A stretch of DNA of 64,000 bases, taken from positions 7,199,911 through 7,263,910 of the forward strand of contig NC_079425.1 in assembly GCF_026213295.1 (NCBI RefSeq), written 5' to 3'. Positions within the stretch are counted from its first letter, which is position 1, and every line of letters starts with the position of its first letter. This document shows, one piece after another, positions 26,603 through 38,990 of this stretch. Position numbers and translations under genes: made by a program. Source of the stretch: Gadus chalcogrammus (Eukaryota > Chordata > Actinopteri > Gadiformes > Gadidae). The notes below the pieces were generated by a model, which was given only the letters and a program-made list of their open reading frames with translations, searched no databases and had not been told where the DNA came from.

Positions 26603-26666
26603 ATTTGCATTGGATTTGTCTAGTTATAACAACACAATATTTCATGTGTGACAGATGAATATAAAA
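26603..26666 (+). promoter_or_regulatory. Octamer-TATA module of GPCR copy 2
   Basis: ATTTGCAT at 26603-26610 and TATAAAA at 26660-26666, 57 bp apart. It is still well preserved although the gene it serves is broken. Confidence 0.6.
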
Positions 26667-26950
26667 TGTGGAGGAATGTTTTCTATCAGTCAGATGAGAG
26701 TTTGGACATTAAGAATGTGTGTTTCAGGATAACTAAAAGAGGACATATATTGTTGTTTTTTCATGAGGCGTATTTAAAGTCATTCTTATTATTATTATTA
26801 TATAATCTATAACTAATTAATTGCCTTATAAAATAGGTTTTGAATAGTAGATTTTTTTTAACAAAATCTTTTGCTGAGCATTTCAAGGCTGGAAGATCAG
26901 CAAAGTCAGCTGTGAAACTACTTTCAGGACCCAAAGAGGAGCCGAAGATT

Positions 26951-27825
26951 ATGTTACAAGAATATAACAAAAAAAACTCCTATCAAAACTCGACGACAAA
27001 TTCAATCTTTGGAAAGTGTGGAATTCCATCACCAGCGCTCATAACATACATCCAAGGAATATCCGGCACCTTTCTGCTTCCCTACATGGTTGTTTGCCAT
27101 CCAGCCAACCTATGGGCGATGTGGCAATATGTGAGACCCTTTTCCTGTTCGGGAGTCATTTACAGTTATATTGCTTGTTTGGCCGTGGTTGTGGCCCGGT
27201 TGTTGAAATCCTGCTTGGTGAACTGTGGGTGTTAATATGGTTCGGTCGTCCCCTGTTTCAGTGTTCCATCTGTGTCGAGCGCTACCTGGCTGTCGTTCAC
27301 CCTTTGACCTTCATCAGGTAACCAATAACAGGCCTAGGTTAGCCTAAAAAGCTGAGTCTTTCTTTGATTCAATACCAACCACATGCTGTGTTGTGTCATG
27401 TAATCTTTTACAGGTTCAAGCCCCTGAGATTCAGAGTAATCTGCAGTGGTGTGATGTGGTTTCCCATATTGGTCCACTTGTCGAGCATTTGGACAACTGA
27501 TCCTAGCAATTCTTTCATTCTTGCAGTCATTTCTTTTATGTCACTGTCTGTAATTGTGTTCTGTTGTTCGTCAAATCTTTGGTCCCTGAAGCAGCCAGGG
27601 CCAGTAGAGACAGAGAGGACAGGGGGTAACAATATGAAGAGAAGAGTCTTCAACATCATTTCATTGAATCTGGGGATTTTTCTGGTTACTTATTTTCCCC
27701 CATTGGTTGTCGTGACTTTGAATAATATTTTGTCTCTGGATATCTTCCTTTATCTCTATTTTTCTGCTATGCATTTGACAGTGTTGGGTGGTTTTGCCCA
27801 ACCTTTACTTTATCTTTACAAATAA
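26951..27825 (+). pseudogene. GPCR array copy 2, frameshifted
   Basis: The exon 1 region is 26951-27317 and exon 2 is 27414-27825. Compared with intact copies about 59 bases are missing right after the TM1 codons for MW (around 27122). They encode the first intracellular loop and the start of TM2. The loss is not a multiple of three, so the frame shifts; the correct downstream frame then runs to ERYLAVVHPLTFIR. Splice sites are intact. Exon 2 ends early after QPLLYLYK and lacks the usual C-terminal tail. The internal block encoding LKQPGPVETERTGGNN is almost identical to the other copies. Confidence 0.85.
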
Positions 27826-28680
27826 TCGATAACTCACAGAAAATGCTTGAATGACACAGATACTGGTACAACCTGGCAAAGAATAAGCAGTGATAATGCA
27901 TTGATGAAGCTCATTGAAGTTGGTTTGTTTAATTGGCAGGAAGGTGTGGTACAACAGAAGGGGTGAAGTAGGCCGGGTGAGGCAGCACATGATCAGCGTA
28001 GAGCCAACTCCAGCTGGACATAGGTCTCATGTACCGCGTTGAGTCCCTATACCCTATACCCAAGCATGTGAGTTGTATTGTCATTTCCCAAATGTAGGAA
28101 CAACAAAGCACCAAAGTTATAAATGGATGATATTATTAATATCATTCAGAATGTTGCTAGAGTTTTGACTTAGATTAAAATCTCACCCGATGGTTGCAGA
28201 AGAAAGATCACTGCACTGGCATCCTGTTTCCTAGATTAGTAGAGTTTATTAAATAGTTAATTGTTGATAAAGCGTTAAAAGTCTAGTCCCAAAATCCGAC
28301 ATTGTTGTGAGCTGTACCACCAATGTAGTCCAGCAATGTTTGTCACTGAAAAACACTGAGGTGACAATCAGTTCCTTTCCCGGTGCCTTTCTACTACCTT
28401 CCTCACTTACAGCCTCTTCTGAAAGGAGGATGGGTTCTGAGATCCCCTGGTGCCTCCTTCTCAGCCTCATTTTATTCATTTGTGCCCGTTCATCATTGCA
28501 TTTCCTTAATGTCCTTGGATAGGAAATCTGTGAGTACCACTTATATTCTATTATTTATTGCGGATCTATATGTACTGCAGCCTATCCCTCCAAAGTACTT
28601 TGCACATGATCTGCATAATTCATTTCAGACACATACATTGCCTGAAGTACGTTATATTTGTTTATTTAAACAGAGCTCAA
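27826..28680 (+). other. GPCR-array spacer with LINE scrap
   Basis: This matches 16188-16575. About 28130-28235 carries the LINE reverse-transcriptase scrap that recurs at 16460 and 29255. About 28330-28500 is the shared upstream block ending GTGCCTCCTTCTCAGCCTCA. No gene is seen. Confidence 0.55.
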
Positions 28681-28687
28681 AAGTAGT

Positions 28688-28751
28688 ATTTGCATGTGAT
28701 TTGTCTAGTTATTACAACAAAACTGTTCATGTGTGACAGTTGACTATAAAA
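28688..28751 (+). promoter_or_regulatory. Octamer-TATA module of GPCR copy 3
   Basis: ATTTGCAT at 28688-28695 and TATAAAA at 28745-28751, 57 bp apart, in front of a truncated copy. Confidence 0.6.
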
Positions 28752-28984
28752 TGTGGAGCACTGTGTTCCATTAGTCAGAGGACGAGGTGAGCTGAAACCC
28801 AAGAAACATAAGAGGGTTTTGACATTAAGAATTTGTTTTTCAGGATAACTAAATAAAAAGCCGTAAAGACATATTCTCTTTTTGTTTGTTAGACCTATTA
28901 AAATTCATTCTTATTATAATATAATCTGTACCTAATTTTGTGCCTTACAAAATAGGTTTTGAATAGTATGAAAAAAATGTAAGC

Positions 28985-29256
28985 TTGATGATCAGCAAAG
29001 TCAGCTGTGAAACTCTTTGTATTTTGGCCAATAATCGTGTTTCCGGAATATAACAATACCTCCTCTGACAACTCAACGACAAATTCAATCTTTGGATGGT
29101 GTGGAATTACATCACCAGCGTTCACAACATACATCCAAGGAATTACAGTCACTTTTCTGCTTCCCTACACGGAAGTTTGCCTTCCGGCTAACCTATGGGT
29201 GATGTGGCTTATCACTCACGGAACAAAAGATTCATTTGCGGCTGAGCTTTTCCATC
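28985..29256 (+). pseudogene. GPCR array copy 3, truncated exon 1
   Basis: Only the N-terminus and TM1 region remain, up to THGTKDSFAAELFH. The usual ATG is GTG (29038). At about 29256 the sequence jumps straight into the LINE scrap that normally lies in the downstream spacer. So a deletion has removed the rest of exon 1, the intron, exon 2 and the 3' flank. Confidence 0.85.
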
Positions 29257-29860
29257 AGATGAAATTATGTATAATATCATTCAGAATTTTGCTAGAGTTT
29301 TGACTAAGACTAAAATCTTACCCGATAGTTTCAGAAGAAAGATCACTGCACTGGCATCCTGTTTCCCAGATCAGTAGAGTTTATTAAATAGTAAATTGTT
29401 GGTCTGGTTGGTCTAAAGTCTAGTACCAAAATACATACATTATCAGTTCATATCAGATCTACTAGACCTCTAGGGTCATCAAGGATTTAACCAAGCATGA
29501 TGAAGCAGATTTGAGTTTCAGAACAAAGTCCAGTGTTTGTCACTGAAGAACACTGAGGTGACAATCAGTTCCTTTCCCGGTGCCTTTCTACTACCTTCCT
29601 CACTTACAGCCTCTTTTGAAAGGAGGATGGGTCCTGAGACCCCCTGGTGCCTCCTTCTCATCCTCATTTTGTTAATTTGTACTCTTTCATCATTGCTTTC
29701 CTTAATTAAGTGTCCTTGAATATACATGTTTCAATATGTCGTATAGATGTACTGCAGAATATCCCTTCAAAGGATTTTGCACATGATCTGCATAATTCAT
29801 TTTAGACAGATTTATTGCCTGAAGTACGTTTTATTAGTTTATTTAAACAGAGCTCAAAAG
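29257..29860 (+). other. Spacer after the truncated copy 3
   Basis: It holds the LINE reverse-transcriptase scrap (29257-29370), a short unique part, then the shared GPCR upstream block (about 29535-29705). No gene is seen. Confidence 0.5.
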
Positions 29861-29866
29861 CAATCA

Positions 29867-29930
29867 ATTTGCATGTGATTTGTCTAGTTATTACAACAGA
29901 ATTGTTCATGTGTGACAGATGACTATAAAA
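29867..29930 (+). promoter_or_regulatory. Octamer-TATA module of GPCR copy 4
   Basis: ATTTGCAT at 29867-29874 and TATAAAA at 29924-29930, 57 bp apart, about 320 bp upstream of the ATG. Confidence 0.65.
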
Positions 29931-30245
29931 TGTGGAGCACTGTGTTCCATTAGTCAGATGACGAGGTGAGCTGAAACAGAAGGCTGCATTAGAAACATAA
30001 GACAGTTTGGACATTAAGAACGTGTGTTTCAGGATAACTAAAAGCGGTAAAGACATATTCTGTTTTAGTTTTTTAGACCTATTTAAAGTCATCCTTATCA
30101 TTATATAATCTAATTAACGAACAAAATACGTTGTTAACATTTTTTAACACTCATCACGAAAATCCATTGCTGAGCATTTCAATACTAGAGGTCAGTTGTG
30201 AAACTCTTTTCAGGGACACAAAGAAGAGCACTTTGGCCGATTATC

Positions 30246-31215
30246 ATGTTTCCAGAATATAACAATACCTCCTCTGACAACTCAACGACACATCCAATCT
30301 TTGGAATGTGTGAAATTCCATCACCAGCACTCACCACATACATCAAAGGAATGGCAGGCACTTTTCTGCTTCCTTACATCGTTGTTTGCCTTCCAGCCAA
30401 CCTATGGGTGATGTGGCTTATCACTCACGGAACAAAAGATTCATTGGCGGCTGAGCTTTTCCATCTAAACAGGGCAATATGTGAGACCCTTTTCCTGTTG
30501 GGGAGTCCTTTACAGTTATACTGCTTGTTTGACCCTGCTGGTAGTGGCCCGGCTGTTCAAATCCTGGCTAATGAACTTTTTGCGTTAATAAGCTTCGGCC
30601 GTCCCCTGTTCCAGTGTTGCATCTGTGTGGAGCGATACCTGGCTGTGGTTCACCCTTTGACCTTCATCAGGTAAACAATACCATTTCTGTTTCAAGTGAA
30701 CTAAGCCTAAAATGTTGAGGTTGTGTTTGATTCAATACCAACCACATCATGTGATCTTTTACAGGTTCAAGCCCCTGAGATACAGAGTAGTCTGCACTGG
30801 TCTGATGTGGTTCGCCATATCGGTCAACTTGGCAAGCATTTGGAGGGCTGATTACAGTATTATTTTCATGATAACACTCTTGGCATTTTTCATGACACTG
30901 CCTGTAATTGTTTTCTGTTGTTTGTCAGTTCTGTGGTCCCTGAAGCAGCCAGGGCCAGTAGAGACAGAGAGGACAGAGGGTAACAACATGAAGAGAAGAG
31001 CCTTCAACATAATTTCATTGAATCTGGGGATTATTTTGGTTACTTATTTGCCGTCCTTGGTCGTCTTGTCTTCGTATACTACTTTGTCTTGGGATATATA
31101 TTTTTATCTGAGTTATCCTGCTATGTATCTGACACTGTTGGGTGGGATTGCCCAACCTTTACTTTATCTGCAGAGGGCTGGGAAACTGCCTAGGAAATGT
31201 TTTTTTTTACGGTGA
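30246..31215 (+). CDS. Divergent class A GPCR, array copy 4, intact
   Basis: Exons 30246-30670 and 30765-31215 with a 94-bp intron give 291 aa. The start is the ATG of MFPEYNN; the upstream MI of copy 1 is missing because ATC-ATG is preceded by ATT. N-glycosylation sequons are in NNTSSDNSTT. TM3 ends CCICVERYLAVVHP, the loop is LKQPGPVETERTEGNNMKRR and TM7 is QPLLYLQRAGKLPRK. The C-terminal part of exon 2 is very close to copy 1 (DI.FYLSYPAMYLTLLGGIAQ), so copies 1 and 4 form one subgroup. Confidence 0.85.
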
Positions 31216-33100
31216 AACAACTATGGTGTAACCATAGTGGAAAAATCAAAATAGATATAGGAACTCGTTATAACAAAATGTTTTCTTATCATGAGATAAT
31301 TTTTCTCATTATATTGAGATCTTTCCTGTTCTAATGACATATTTTCTTGCTTTATTTAAATATTTTCCTGCAATATTAACATATCTTCCTTTGTTATACT
31401 GAGATATGTTCTTGTTATATCGTGATATTTTCCTGTTACATTGATGTTTGTTCTTTGGAAAATATTTTATTTTTAAAACATATGTTATTTACACTTTTCA
31501 CAAATGAATAAGGTGTAGTTAGCTTAAAATGACTTGACTTGATAGTGATTTCAATTATATAAAATAAAAATAATCAATAAAATCACATCCTGTAACTGTA
31601 TTATACAATAAAAAATGCTGGCAAGCCCAAACATCTCTCTTTGTTTACAATTGCTTTACTATAGACACTATCCACCTCACACTACACACCCAGTCAGCTA
31701 CCTGTAGAGTAGTGGACAGAAGAGTTATTGAGTTTTTTATCTTGAAAGTCTGAAAGCCTAATAACTGGGAGGGACTCAATCGCACACATTCCAGCATTAA
31801 ATAACATAATTATGACGATTTAAGGAAATATTTTCAGATGTTCAGAACCGATCCAGTTCTGGCAAAGGCACGCCAAACAAACACTTTTTTATGAGAATAT
31901 TTATTATATTTTTTACTTCAAAACAGTCAGTCAGTCAGTTTGGTACAAAATAAGTATAATGGTAGGCGGGGTTCGTAACAGATAGTCAACACTAGTGGTT
32001 CCGGGCTGAGCTCACCAGGGAGGCAAACATGAACGCACAATCATGAACGCCCGCACTGCATCCGCACATCATGCATGTCTTTTCTAAAGAGTAGGCCTAC
32101 ACAACTTAAAAAAAAAAAAACTTGTGACGCGTCGTGTGGAGGCGCGTTAGAGAGGATCACAAAACTAAAAACTAGACACTTAACAGTGTGTCAGCAGAGT
32201 TCAATGCTTATAATCAAACGTGCGGACAAAGTTCAACTTCATAAAGTAAAGTTCATTCATGGTGCGTGCAGGCGCGTTCCGTCCATATGGGCAGGTGGGG
32301 CAGCGAACTCAAGCAAAAGCATGCTCCCAAAAATATAGTTTGTCAGTAAATCATTACTCCAAGTTTATTTTTAATAATGAGATTGTCACATTAACTATCT
32401 ATAATTTCTGTAGACTTTCCAACAATTTTTGGTCTGTTTAGATCAAATTTTGGATGATGGTGGCGATTCTAGTTGAGTTTAACGTGTCATGCAATGTGGG
32501 GCAGGGCAGCTCAATGACCGCGTCCCTCCATATGTTTCTCGCATAAACCTGCAGGCTGCAATAAGAATTGCAATCCACGCTAAAAGACGCCCATATGGTC
32601 GTAGTAGTAGTAGTCTGCCCCATGGTCATATTCTACGACTGTTGTTGTTTAAAATCGAATTGCTCCGCCTGTATCTTTCGGCATTGAGCCTATTTATTTT
32701 TTATTTCAGCAAGTATTAAAATTGTATACCTGATTTCATACCTGATTTAAACAGCTGTTATTGAGAAATACCTGATTTCAAAAGTGTTGTTATTGAGAGA
32801 TTTGCACACATCGTCGGGCCAAGTTCCAAATCGAAGCTCTGCTTGATAGATGACATGTATTTCTACTTTTCATGTATTTGCAATGCACTTGCTAAGCCTG
32901 TTGTTAAATTGTTGTTAGATTGTTAAAATAAAATATGGAAGAAATATCTTCCCTATAATGTCGAATTTGTCCTTTGAAATTTTTGACTTTTGACTTTTGA
33001 CCTTGTTTATACAAGGTTTCGACCTGGGTGGAGCGTGAGGAGACATATCCACATTGTGTACTGCCACTGGCCGTCAGGAAGGAATGAAACAGCACTAGCA
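31216..33100 (+). other. GPCR 3' flank, then anonymous DNA
   Basis: About 31220-31990 is the common GPCR 3' flank with its AT-rich repeat. 32000-33100 matches nothing else that I recognise in the window. It is locally GC-richer around 32120-32300 (CGCGT clusters) and has only short frames. It may be an unrecognised transposon. Confidence 0.4.
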
Positions 33101-33109
33101 TAGCTCGGC

Positions 33110-33935
33110 TGGGTGTTTAGTGAGTTGGAGGGTTTTTTGGAGTGTCTATAGTAAAACTATTGTAAACAAAGTGAGATGCAAGGGCTGGCCTGCATTTTTA
33201 TTACTAAAATGCAATTATTTAGTTACTGATAACATTATTGAAATCACTATCAATCAGTGTTAACTACACATATGTCTAAGTCATTTTAAGCAAATAAAAT
33301 CGTATTAATGTTATGTAATTAACTTATTTGTTTTGACAAGAAAATATTATACAAAGAAAAAAATATATATTGTGGGAAAATATCCCAATATAAAAAGAAA
33401 ATATCTCAATATAACAGAAAAAGATCTCAATAAAACAAGAAAAGATTTCAATATAATAATAAATTATCCCCTAATGAGAAACCACCTCATTATATTGAGT
33501 GCCTGTTTCTATTTGTATTTTTTCCACTATGGTAGCAGCGCTGTAAGAACCCATGTCCTTGGCAGTTTGCCAGCCTTGTACAGATAAAGTAAAGGTTGAG
33601 TAATCCCACCCAACACTTTCAGATACATAGCAGGATATTACAGATAATGAAAGATATCCAGAGACTAAATAATATTCTGAGTCAAGATTGTGTTCCTCCC
33701 AGTTAGTAGGTTTCACACTTTCAGCATAAAACCTTCAATAATTCTGTCCACTCTACCTGCCTGTGAAAAGGTTTCACTCTAACTAGAATAGCTCGGTTTG
33801 GTATGTAGTGTGCGCTGGATGGGCTTTGGGAGCGTCTATAATAAAACGTTTGTAAAGAAAGAGACATATGGGCTGGCCAGCATTTTTGTTTGTATAATAC
33901 ATCAGTTAAAGGATGTGATTTTTTTGATAACATTT
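33110..33935 (-). pseudogene. Inverted GPCR unit remnant
   Basis: Here the array sequence lies on the minus strand. The end of exon 2 is readable at about 33685-33527: YPAMYLKVLGGITQPLLYL, then YKAGKLPRTWVLTALLP and a TAG stop. It is preceded by in-frame stops. Its 3' flank with the AT-rich repeat is inverted at 33525-33110. A second inverted flank (complement of ATGCTGGCCAGCCC at about 33877) lies at 33690-33935. It is the only copy found in this orientation. Confidence 0.8.
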
Positions 33936-34560
33936 AAGGGACACTGTGTAAAATTACTCCCATCTAGTGGTACACAGAGCTTGCGTGTTGCTGACGGATG
34001 TCAAAATCTCTGTGTTCGTCAATCTACCTATCGAGTCTTAAAGACAAAATGGCGTCGACGGGTGATCTACCGATGGTATTGTGTGTATAAAATGTCCTTT
34101 TAAATCAACAATCTTTGCTCCAAAACAAACGTTTCAACTCGTTATTATACAAAACATATCCCAAATCCATTTTACACCTGAATTACCATTTAGGGTCAGG
34201 GATGTTCGTAACTGTCTGGACACGGTCCAAGAAATATTGAACTTCCTCACAGCGCTTACAGTGCTTTATGGCAAACAGTCGCCTAAAAAACGCCTGCAGA
34301 AATTCTCTGACACCTGCTGGTCAGCATGATTCATATATGTCTTCTGTCATTGATCACTATTAAAATCAGAGGGAGACAGCAAGTGCAGCTCAAAAGCGAC
34401 CTCCTACACAAGAGCAATGGATTCAGTTGATTTTATCATATGCTTTTTGATAGGGTTGCCTTGTGACGCGGCGTTTGATCGGTATATTTCGGCTGCGCAT
34501 ATATTTCTCGAATTTTAAGTTGCTGCAATACATTTTGGTAATTGTAGGAGCCAATTCCTT
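33936..34560. other. Anonymous repeat-like block starting AGGGACACTGTGTA
   Basis: The block follows a TTTAA that abuts the inverted GPCR flank. The motif CCCATCTAGTGGT near 33960 is of the kind found near DNA-transposon ends. No transposase frame and no second terminus were identified. Confidence 0.3.
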
Positions 34561-34579
34561 TATCATTTAGTTGCCGTTT

Positions 34580-34584
<5 letters not shown>

Positions 34585-34672
<88 letters not shown>
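34585..34672. repeat. (GT)n microsatellite
   Basis: About 44 uninterrupted GT units. Confidence 0.97.
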
Positions 34673-34673
<1 letters not shown>

Positions 34674-34839
34674 ATACAGGAGGTCCTTCTCCTCAAGAGG
34701 AAAGGACCTGTGGCCTTGGCGGGGCTGGCTGGAAAAGCATACTGTTTTAGACCTTGCGTATCTCACATGTCATGTTATGATTTCATCAAAAAAATGTTAC
34801 TTTGAATTAGTTTGAATTAGAATTAGAAGCAACTCATGA

Positions 34840-35590
34840 ATAAATGAAGACACTTTATTTTTTAACCAAATCTCGACATGCCTCTTTTGTGCAAGACATC
34901 AAATGTCTATTATATAACCAGTCAGCACCAGTGTGATCTAAACCAGGAGCAAGGACAGGAAATCGTAGTCACTATAGTAATCTGTGGTTGACTGTTTGCA
35001 TGTAAACTGAGAAAAACAGAGCTTTAGGCAGCCGACGTCACAGTATGCGACCTATGTTTACATTCAAAAATAGTGATTTGTTTGTGATTTGTTGCTGCTA
35101 TTGCTATTTTAGGGATTCAGATTGCTCCAAACTGGGCTTGAACTTCTCGTTAAACTGCCTCCTACAATTTTGGAATGTCCTGATGGAATATCTACACAGG
35201 TTAGTGTAAACAAAAACTTTTTTGAAAATTGTTGTGGCCAGAACAAACACCATCGAGTTTCGAAACCCTGGAAGCTTGGCTCTGTTCGATGCCTCCTGTG
35301 TGGGCTGTCTGACGTCATCCAGGTCTAGTTGGCTCCTCCAGAGCTTCCATCGGACCTGGATACTTTGTTTTCCCTGGTAATTCAGATTGACAATAGTCTC
35401 TAGGAGAGTGAGAGATCTAGTTTGGTTGTTTTTTCCTCCCGTCCAGAGAGAACAGTCACCTGCTGAACACATGGCGCTCGCCTCGTCGTCGTTTTCCGGT
35501 GACAAACTCATCTGCTCTTCTACTGCTTCAGAGGAGATAATGCAGATGGGGTGAGCCAGGCTCACTCTCGAGGAGCGAAAGCGACGCATC
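34840..35590 (-). mobile_element. Unclassified repeat element with a 161-codon frame
   Basis: On the minus strand a frame runs 35589-35104 with an acidic start (SSEAVEEQMSLSPENDDEAS) and no domain that I recognise. Downstream an AATAAAGTG polyadenylation-like signal lies at about 34845. The codon content looks like decayed or non-coding DNA. Most likely it is part of a fish repeat element; a host gene is not supported. Confidence 0.3.
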
Positions 35591-36060
35591 CGGGAGGGCA
35601 GATGTATTTAATGTTCATAACTCTCTGTTTGTCCGTTAAAAGACAGGACTCACCCATAGAGAGGGTACTGGTGAGCCGTACAACTTCCTCAGTTTTTCTC
35701 CCTTGACCAGTCCCTCAGGCTCAGCTAGTTACCTTTTTGTGAACTTTTTGTCACCCTGTGCTGGTGGACTCTGGGACTGAAGAGAGCTTTATGGATAGCT
35801 AAGAGACGTGGACCTAATTTAATTCCCTGTTGTTCAAGTGCTCTTACCTCAACCTCAAGGAGGTCGAGGCAATCCACCAATTGGCAATCCACCAATTGCC
35901 GATCACTGCAGATCACAGAATGGCAGGGAAAGGCAATCTCTTATACCTATTATCTTTGCCTCCTGTTTCGTGCATTTGAGTTATTTTTCTCCTGTTGCTC
36001 ATCCAGCCATTACGCACTGAAAACTCCATCTAGAGCTGGGCTCGAGTCTTTTTTTAAATG
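35591..36060. other. Anonymous DNA left of the DIRS-like element
   Basis: The only internal structure is a direct repeat of CAATCCACCAATTG (about 35870-35897). It may contain the left terminal part of the DIRS-like element. Confidence 0.3.
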
Positions 36061-38990
36061 ATAATCGATTCTAAAATGTACCTCAAGTGCAGTGGGACGA
36101 AGATGCCTGGTCTACGAGGGCTTCCTGTAGCCAGTTCTAAGAAGACAGGCCGGGACAGGGCGAAGTAGAGGCCTCTAACCAGGCTTCTGAAGACGGCTCC
36201 CAGCATGCAGGAAGTGGGTCTAGGGCAGGCTCAGAAGCTTCCCCGTCGACAGTTAGGCCGGTGGTCCGAATGGCACTGGCACTCTTAGGGTTGGATGAGG
36301 CTCCAGCTAGTGCATTCTTTAGGCGTGTTCCACCACAAGATACTTTTTCTGTACCTCTCTCCCAGCTATATATTGAGGATCTTCAGAGATGCTGGCCAGA
36401 CCCCAGTTCTCTATCTCATCACACCAGTTACAGCAGGGCTTTGGCTTCGATGCAGAATGCCAGCAAGCATGGACTTGACCGAATGCCAGCCATAGAGCCG
36501 ACCATTGCCTCCCTCATTGTGGCCCCGGAGGAGGTGTTGAGGCCAAATGCTCGCTGTCCCAGGCCACAGTGTCGCATTACTGATCCTACTTATGAAGTGC
36601 AATGACACAGCGGCACGTATGGGCTGTATTGGGAACTCTCTTTCTCATTTGATACTTGCCCTGTCTCAGTCCTGAGCTTGGTAGGCTGATGTCGACACTT
36701 ACGCTGGCTCGCCACCAGATATGGCTTGCCCAGACACTATTATCAGAGCCATGCCGGAGAACCCTCTGCACTCTCCACGGAGTTCAGATGGAAATTTTTG
36801 GCCAAGCAGCACAACAGGCCTTGGATCGTGGCATCCAGGCAAACCAGACACTGCAGCAGTTTGCTAGCCTTCGGGGACCTACACCCCTACCGAGACAGCA
36901 GCCTCCACAAGGTTATGGCATGAATCGTCCTCCGCCGCCAGAACATCCTGATGGTTATCCCAAGACCTTACCATTTCCTGAGTGACCCTATCAACCCCAC
37001 CAGGCTCCCACATGGCAAGAACCCCAGGCACAGAGCGGTCCCAGGGGTAAAATATCCAATTCCGACGCCGGCCCCCAGTTTTAAGGGGGATTCAACTGAC
37101 TACAGTCAGCGGTCCCACAAACCGACAGGCCCTCAGCCAGGAAGTATCCACCCTCCTGGAGAAGAAGGTTTTACTCAGTGTATTTTTTAATTCCAAAAAA
37201 AGAGGGTGGGTTTAAAAGACGCATATTTTTACTTCCCAATAGCACCACATCACGGGCCATACCTGCACTTCACATTCGAAGGGCGAGCCTACCAGCTCAG
37301 GGTCTTCCCATTTGAGTTACCGCTACCGCCCCACGGGTCTTTACAAGGTGCATGCGGGCAGCGCCCGCACCAATGCAAGCCACTGCAATGCTAATCCCTC
37401 TTTATCTGGACGATTGGCTTATTTGCGCTCCAACCCGGGAACGGGCAGAGCAGGACACCACAGCCCTCCTAAGCCATGTGAAAAGGTTGGGTCTTACAGT
37501 AAATTATGGCAAAAGTTGTCTAATACCCAGCCAAGAGGTACTGTTCCTTGGCATAACCCTAGACTCCGTCCAGATGCTTGCCATCCCCTCTCTGTGGCGG
37601 GTAGAGGCCATGCTCCAGATCCTTCTGCATTTTTGGGAGGACAGGAGGGTATGGTACAGCCCTTGGCTCAGGCTGTTGGGAATGGCGTTACAACCCTGGA
37701 GACGCAGAGCATATTTTGCCAAAGGTGTCACACTGGGTTCGATCCCCTTACGCCGCGATGTGGTGGTGATCGATGCTTTACCCTCTGGCTTAGGGGCCGT
37801 GTGGCAGCACAGGGCGTTGAGAGGGCTCTGGAGTGAGCAGCACATGACACAGCACATAAATGAGCTTGCGCTCGGCAAATTCCTGCCATATTTGAGGGGC
37901 AGACATGTTCTGGTAAGATGCGTCACAACAAGTCAGCTATCTACAATGTGAACCATCAAGGGGGCACAATGTCGGCTCAGTCATTACAGGTTACACAGCA
38001 ACTCCTTGTATGGGCTCTACCTTACTTTTCCAGCCTCAGGGCCACCGAACACGTTTGCAGACTTTCTTTCACTCCAAATAACTCCGTCGGGGGAGTGGAG
38101 ACTAGACCCAGAGGGAGTAGAGGCAATATTGAGCAAATATGGCAAAACAGAGGTGGACCTGTTTGCTTCAGAGTCCACAACACATTGCCCTCTCTGGTCT
38201 GGTCCTGTCCGATCGGACAGGACGCCTTGGCACATCCATGGCCATGTCAGCTCCTTTATGCCTTCCCTCCATTTCGACTGATAGGGTTAACTCTACACAG
38301 AGTTCAGAAGGGGAACCACAGACTCCTGCTGGTTGCCCCAAACAGGCCAGGGAGATTAATGAACATTGCATATGCATGAACTCAGATAGCACAGGGGTGG
38401 CACTGTGGCCTAACCCATCTTTTTTTCCAATAGGCTACCTTCGGCCCACTATAATCAGGTCGTAGAGCTGATTATATATGGCCCCTCACACCCACCGGAT
38501 GAGGAAGCTAGTTTAGCAGAACTACTCTGCCCGGTGAGAGCCTTGAGATGTGACACACAGAAAACTGATGGTTTTCGCCAGTCTGATGGCCTGTTTGTCT
38601 GCTACAGGGGGCAGGGGAAGGAAGGGAAGAAGAAGAGGAAGGAGCAAGCGCTGTCTACACAGAGGCTGGTCCAAGTTGGTGATGGAGGTACTTGAGGAGG
38701 CCAGTAAAGAGGACTGCCTTCTAACATCAGAGGCCATTCCACCAGGAGTGTCTCCACTTCCTGGGCAGCACCACGAGGATTGCCTCTGAGTGAGATTTGT
38801 GCAGCACGGGCGGCCCGACATCATCCCCGTCACATGTGACTTTGTTGATAATATATACTCGACCTGCGCATGCGCGATGGATAACATCCAGTGTTAAGCA
38901 CTGCCTCTGGTGGTCATCCAGAATTCATAGAACCGTAGTTACATACATGTACATAACTTTCGTTCTAACTGGGCTTAATCAACTAAGCGC
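36061..38990 (+). mobile_element. DIRS-like tyrosine-recombinase retrotransposon, decayed
   Basis: Order of parts: a gag-like region (about 36255-36985, with ARHQIWLAQTLL); reverse transcriptase (37206-37700) in broken frames, with GLKDAYFYFPIAPHHGPYLH and the catalytic block IPLYLDDWLICAPT; an RNase H-type region (37750-38050, with INHQGGT-like and LVWALPYFSSLRA); the DIRS-type block EWRLDPEGVEAILSKYG with EVDLFASESTTHCPLW (38090-38205); and the recombinase C-terminus near 38745-38815 (SVSTSWAAPRGLPLSEICAA). Frameshifts and stops occur throughout. The 3' end near 38918-38970 has CATCCAGAATTCATAGAACC. The YLDDW and EVDLFAS motifs separate DIRS from Gypsy or LINE elements. Confidence 0.85.

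Noticed and set aside
30198..30245. Earlier start for GPCR copy 4
   Set aside because: The upstream in-frame codon is GTG and lies in the conserved 5' flank. The ATG at 30246 aligns with the starts of the other copies.
33936..34320. A TTAA-flanked Kolobok-like transposon starting AGGGACACTG
   Set aside because: One possible end only. I could not find the second terminus or a transposase.
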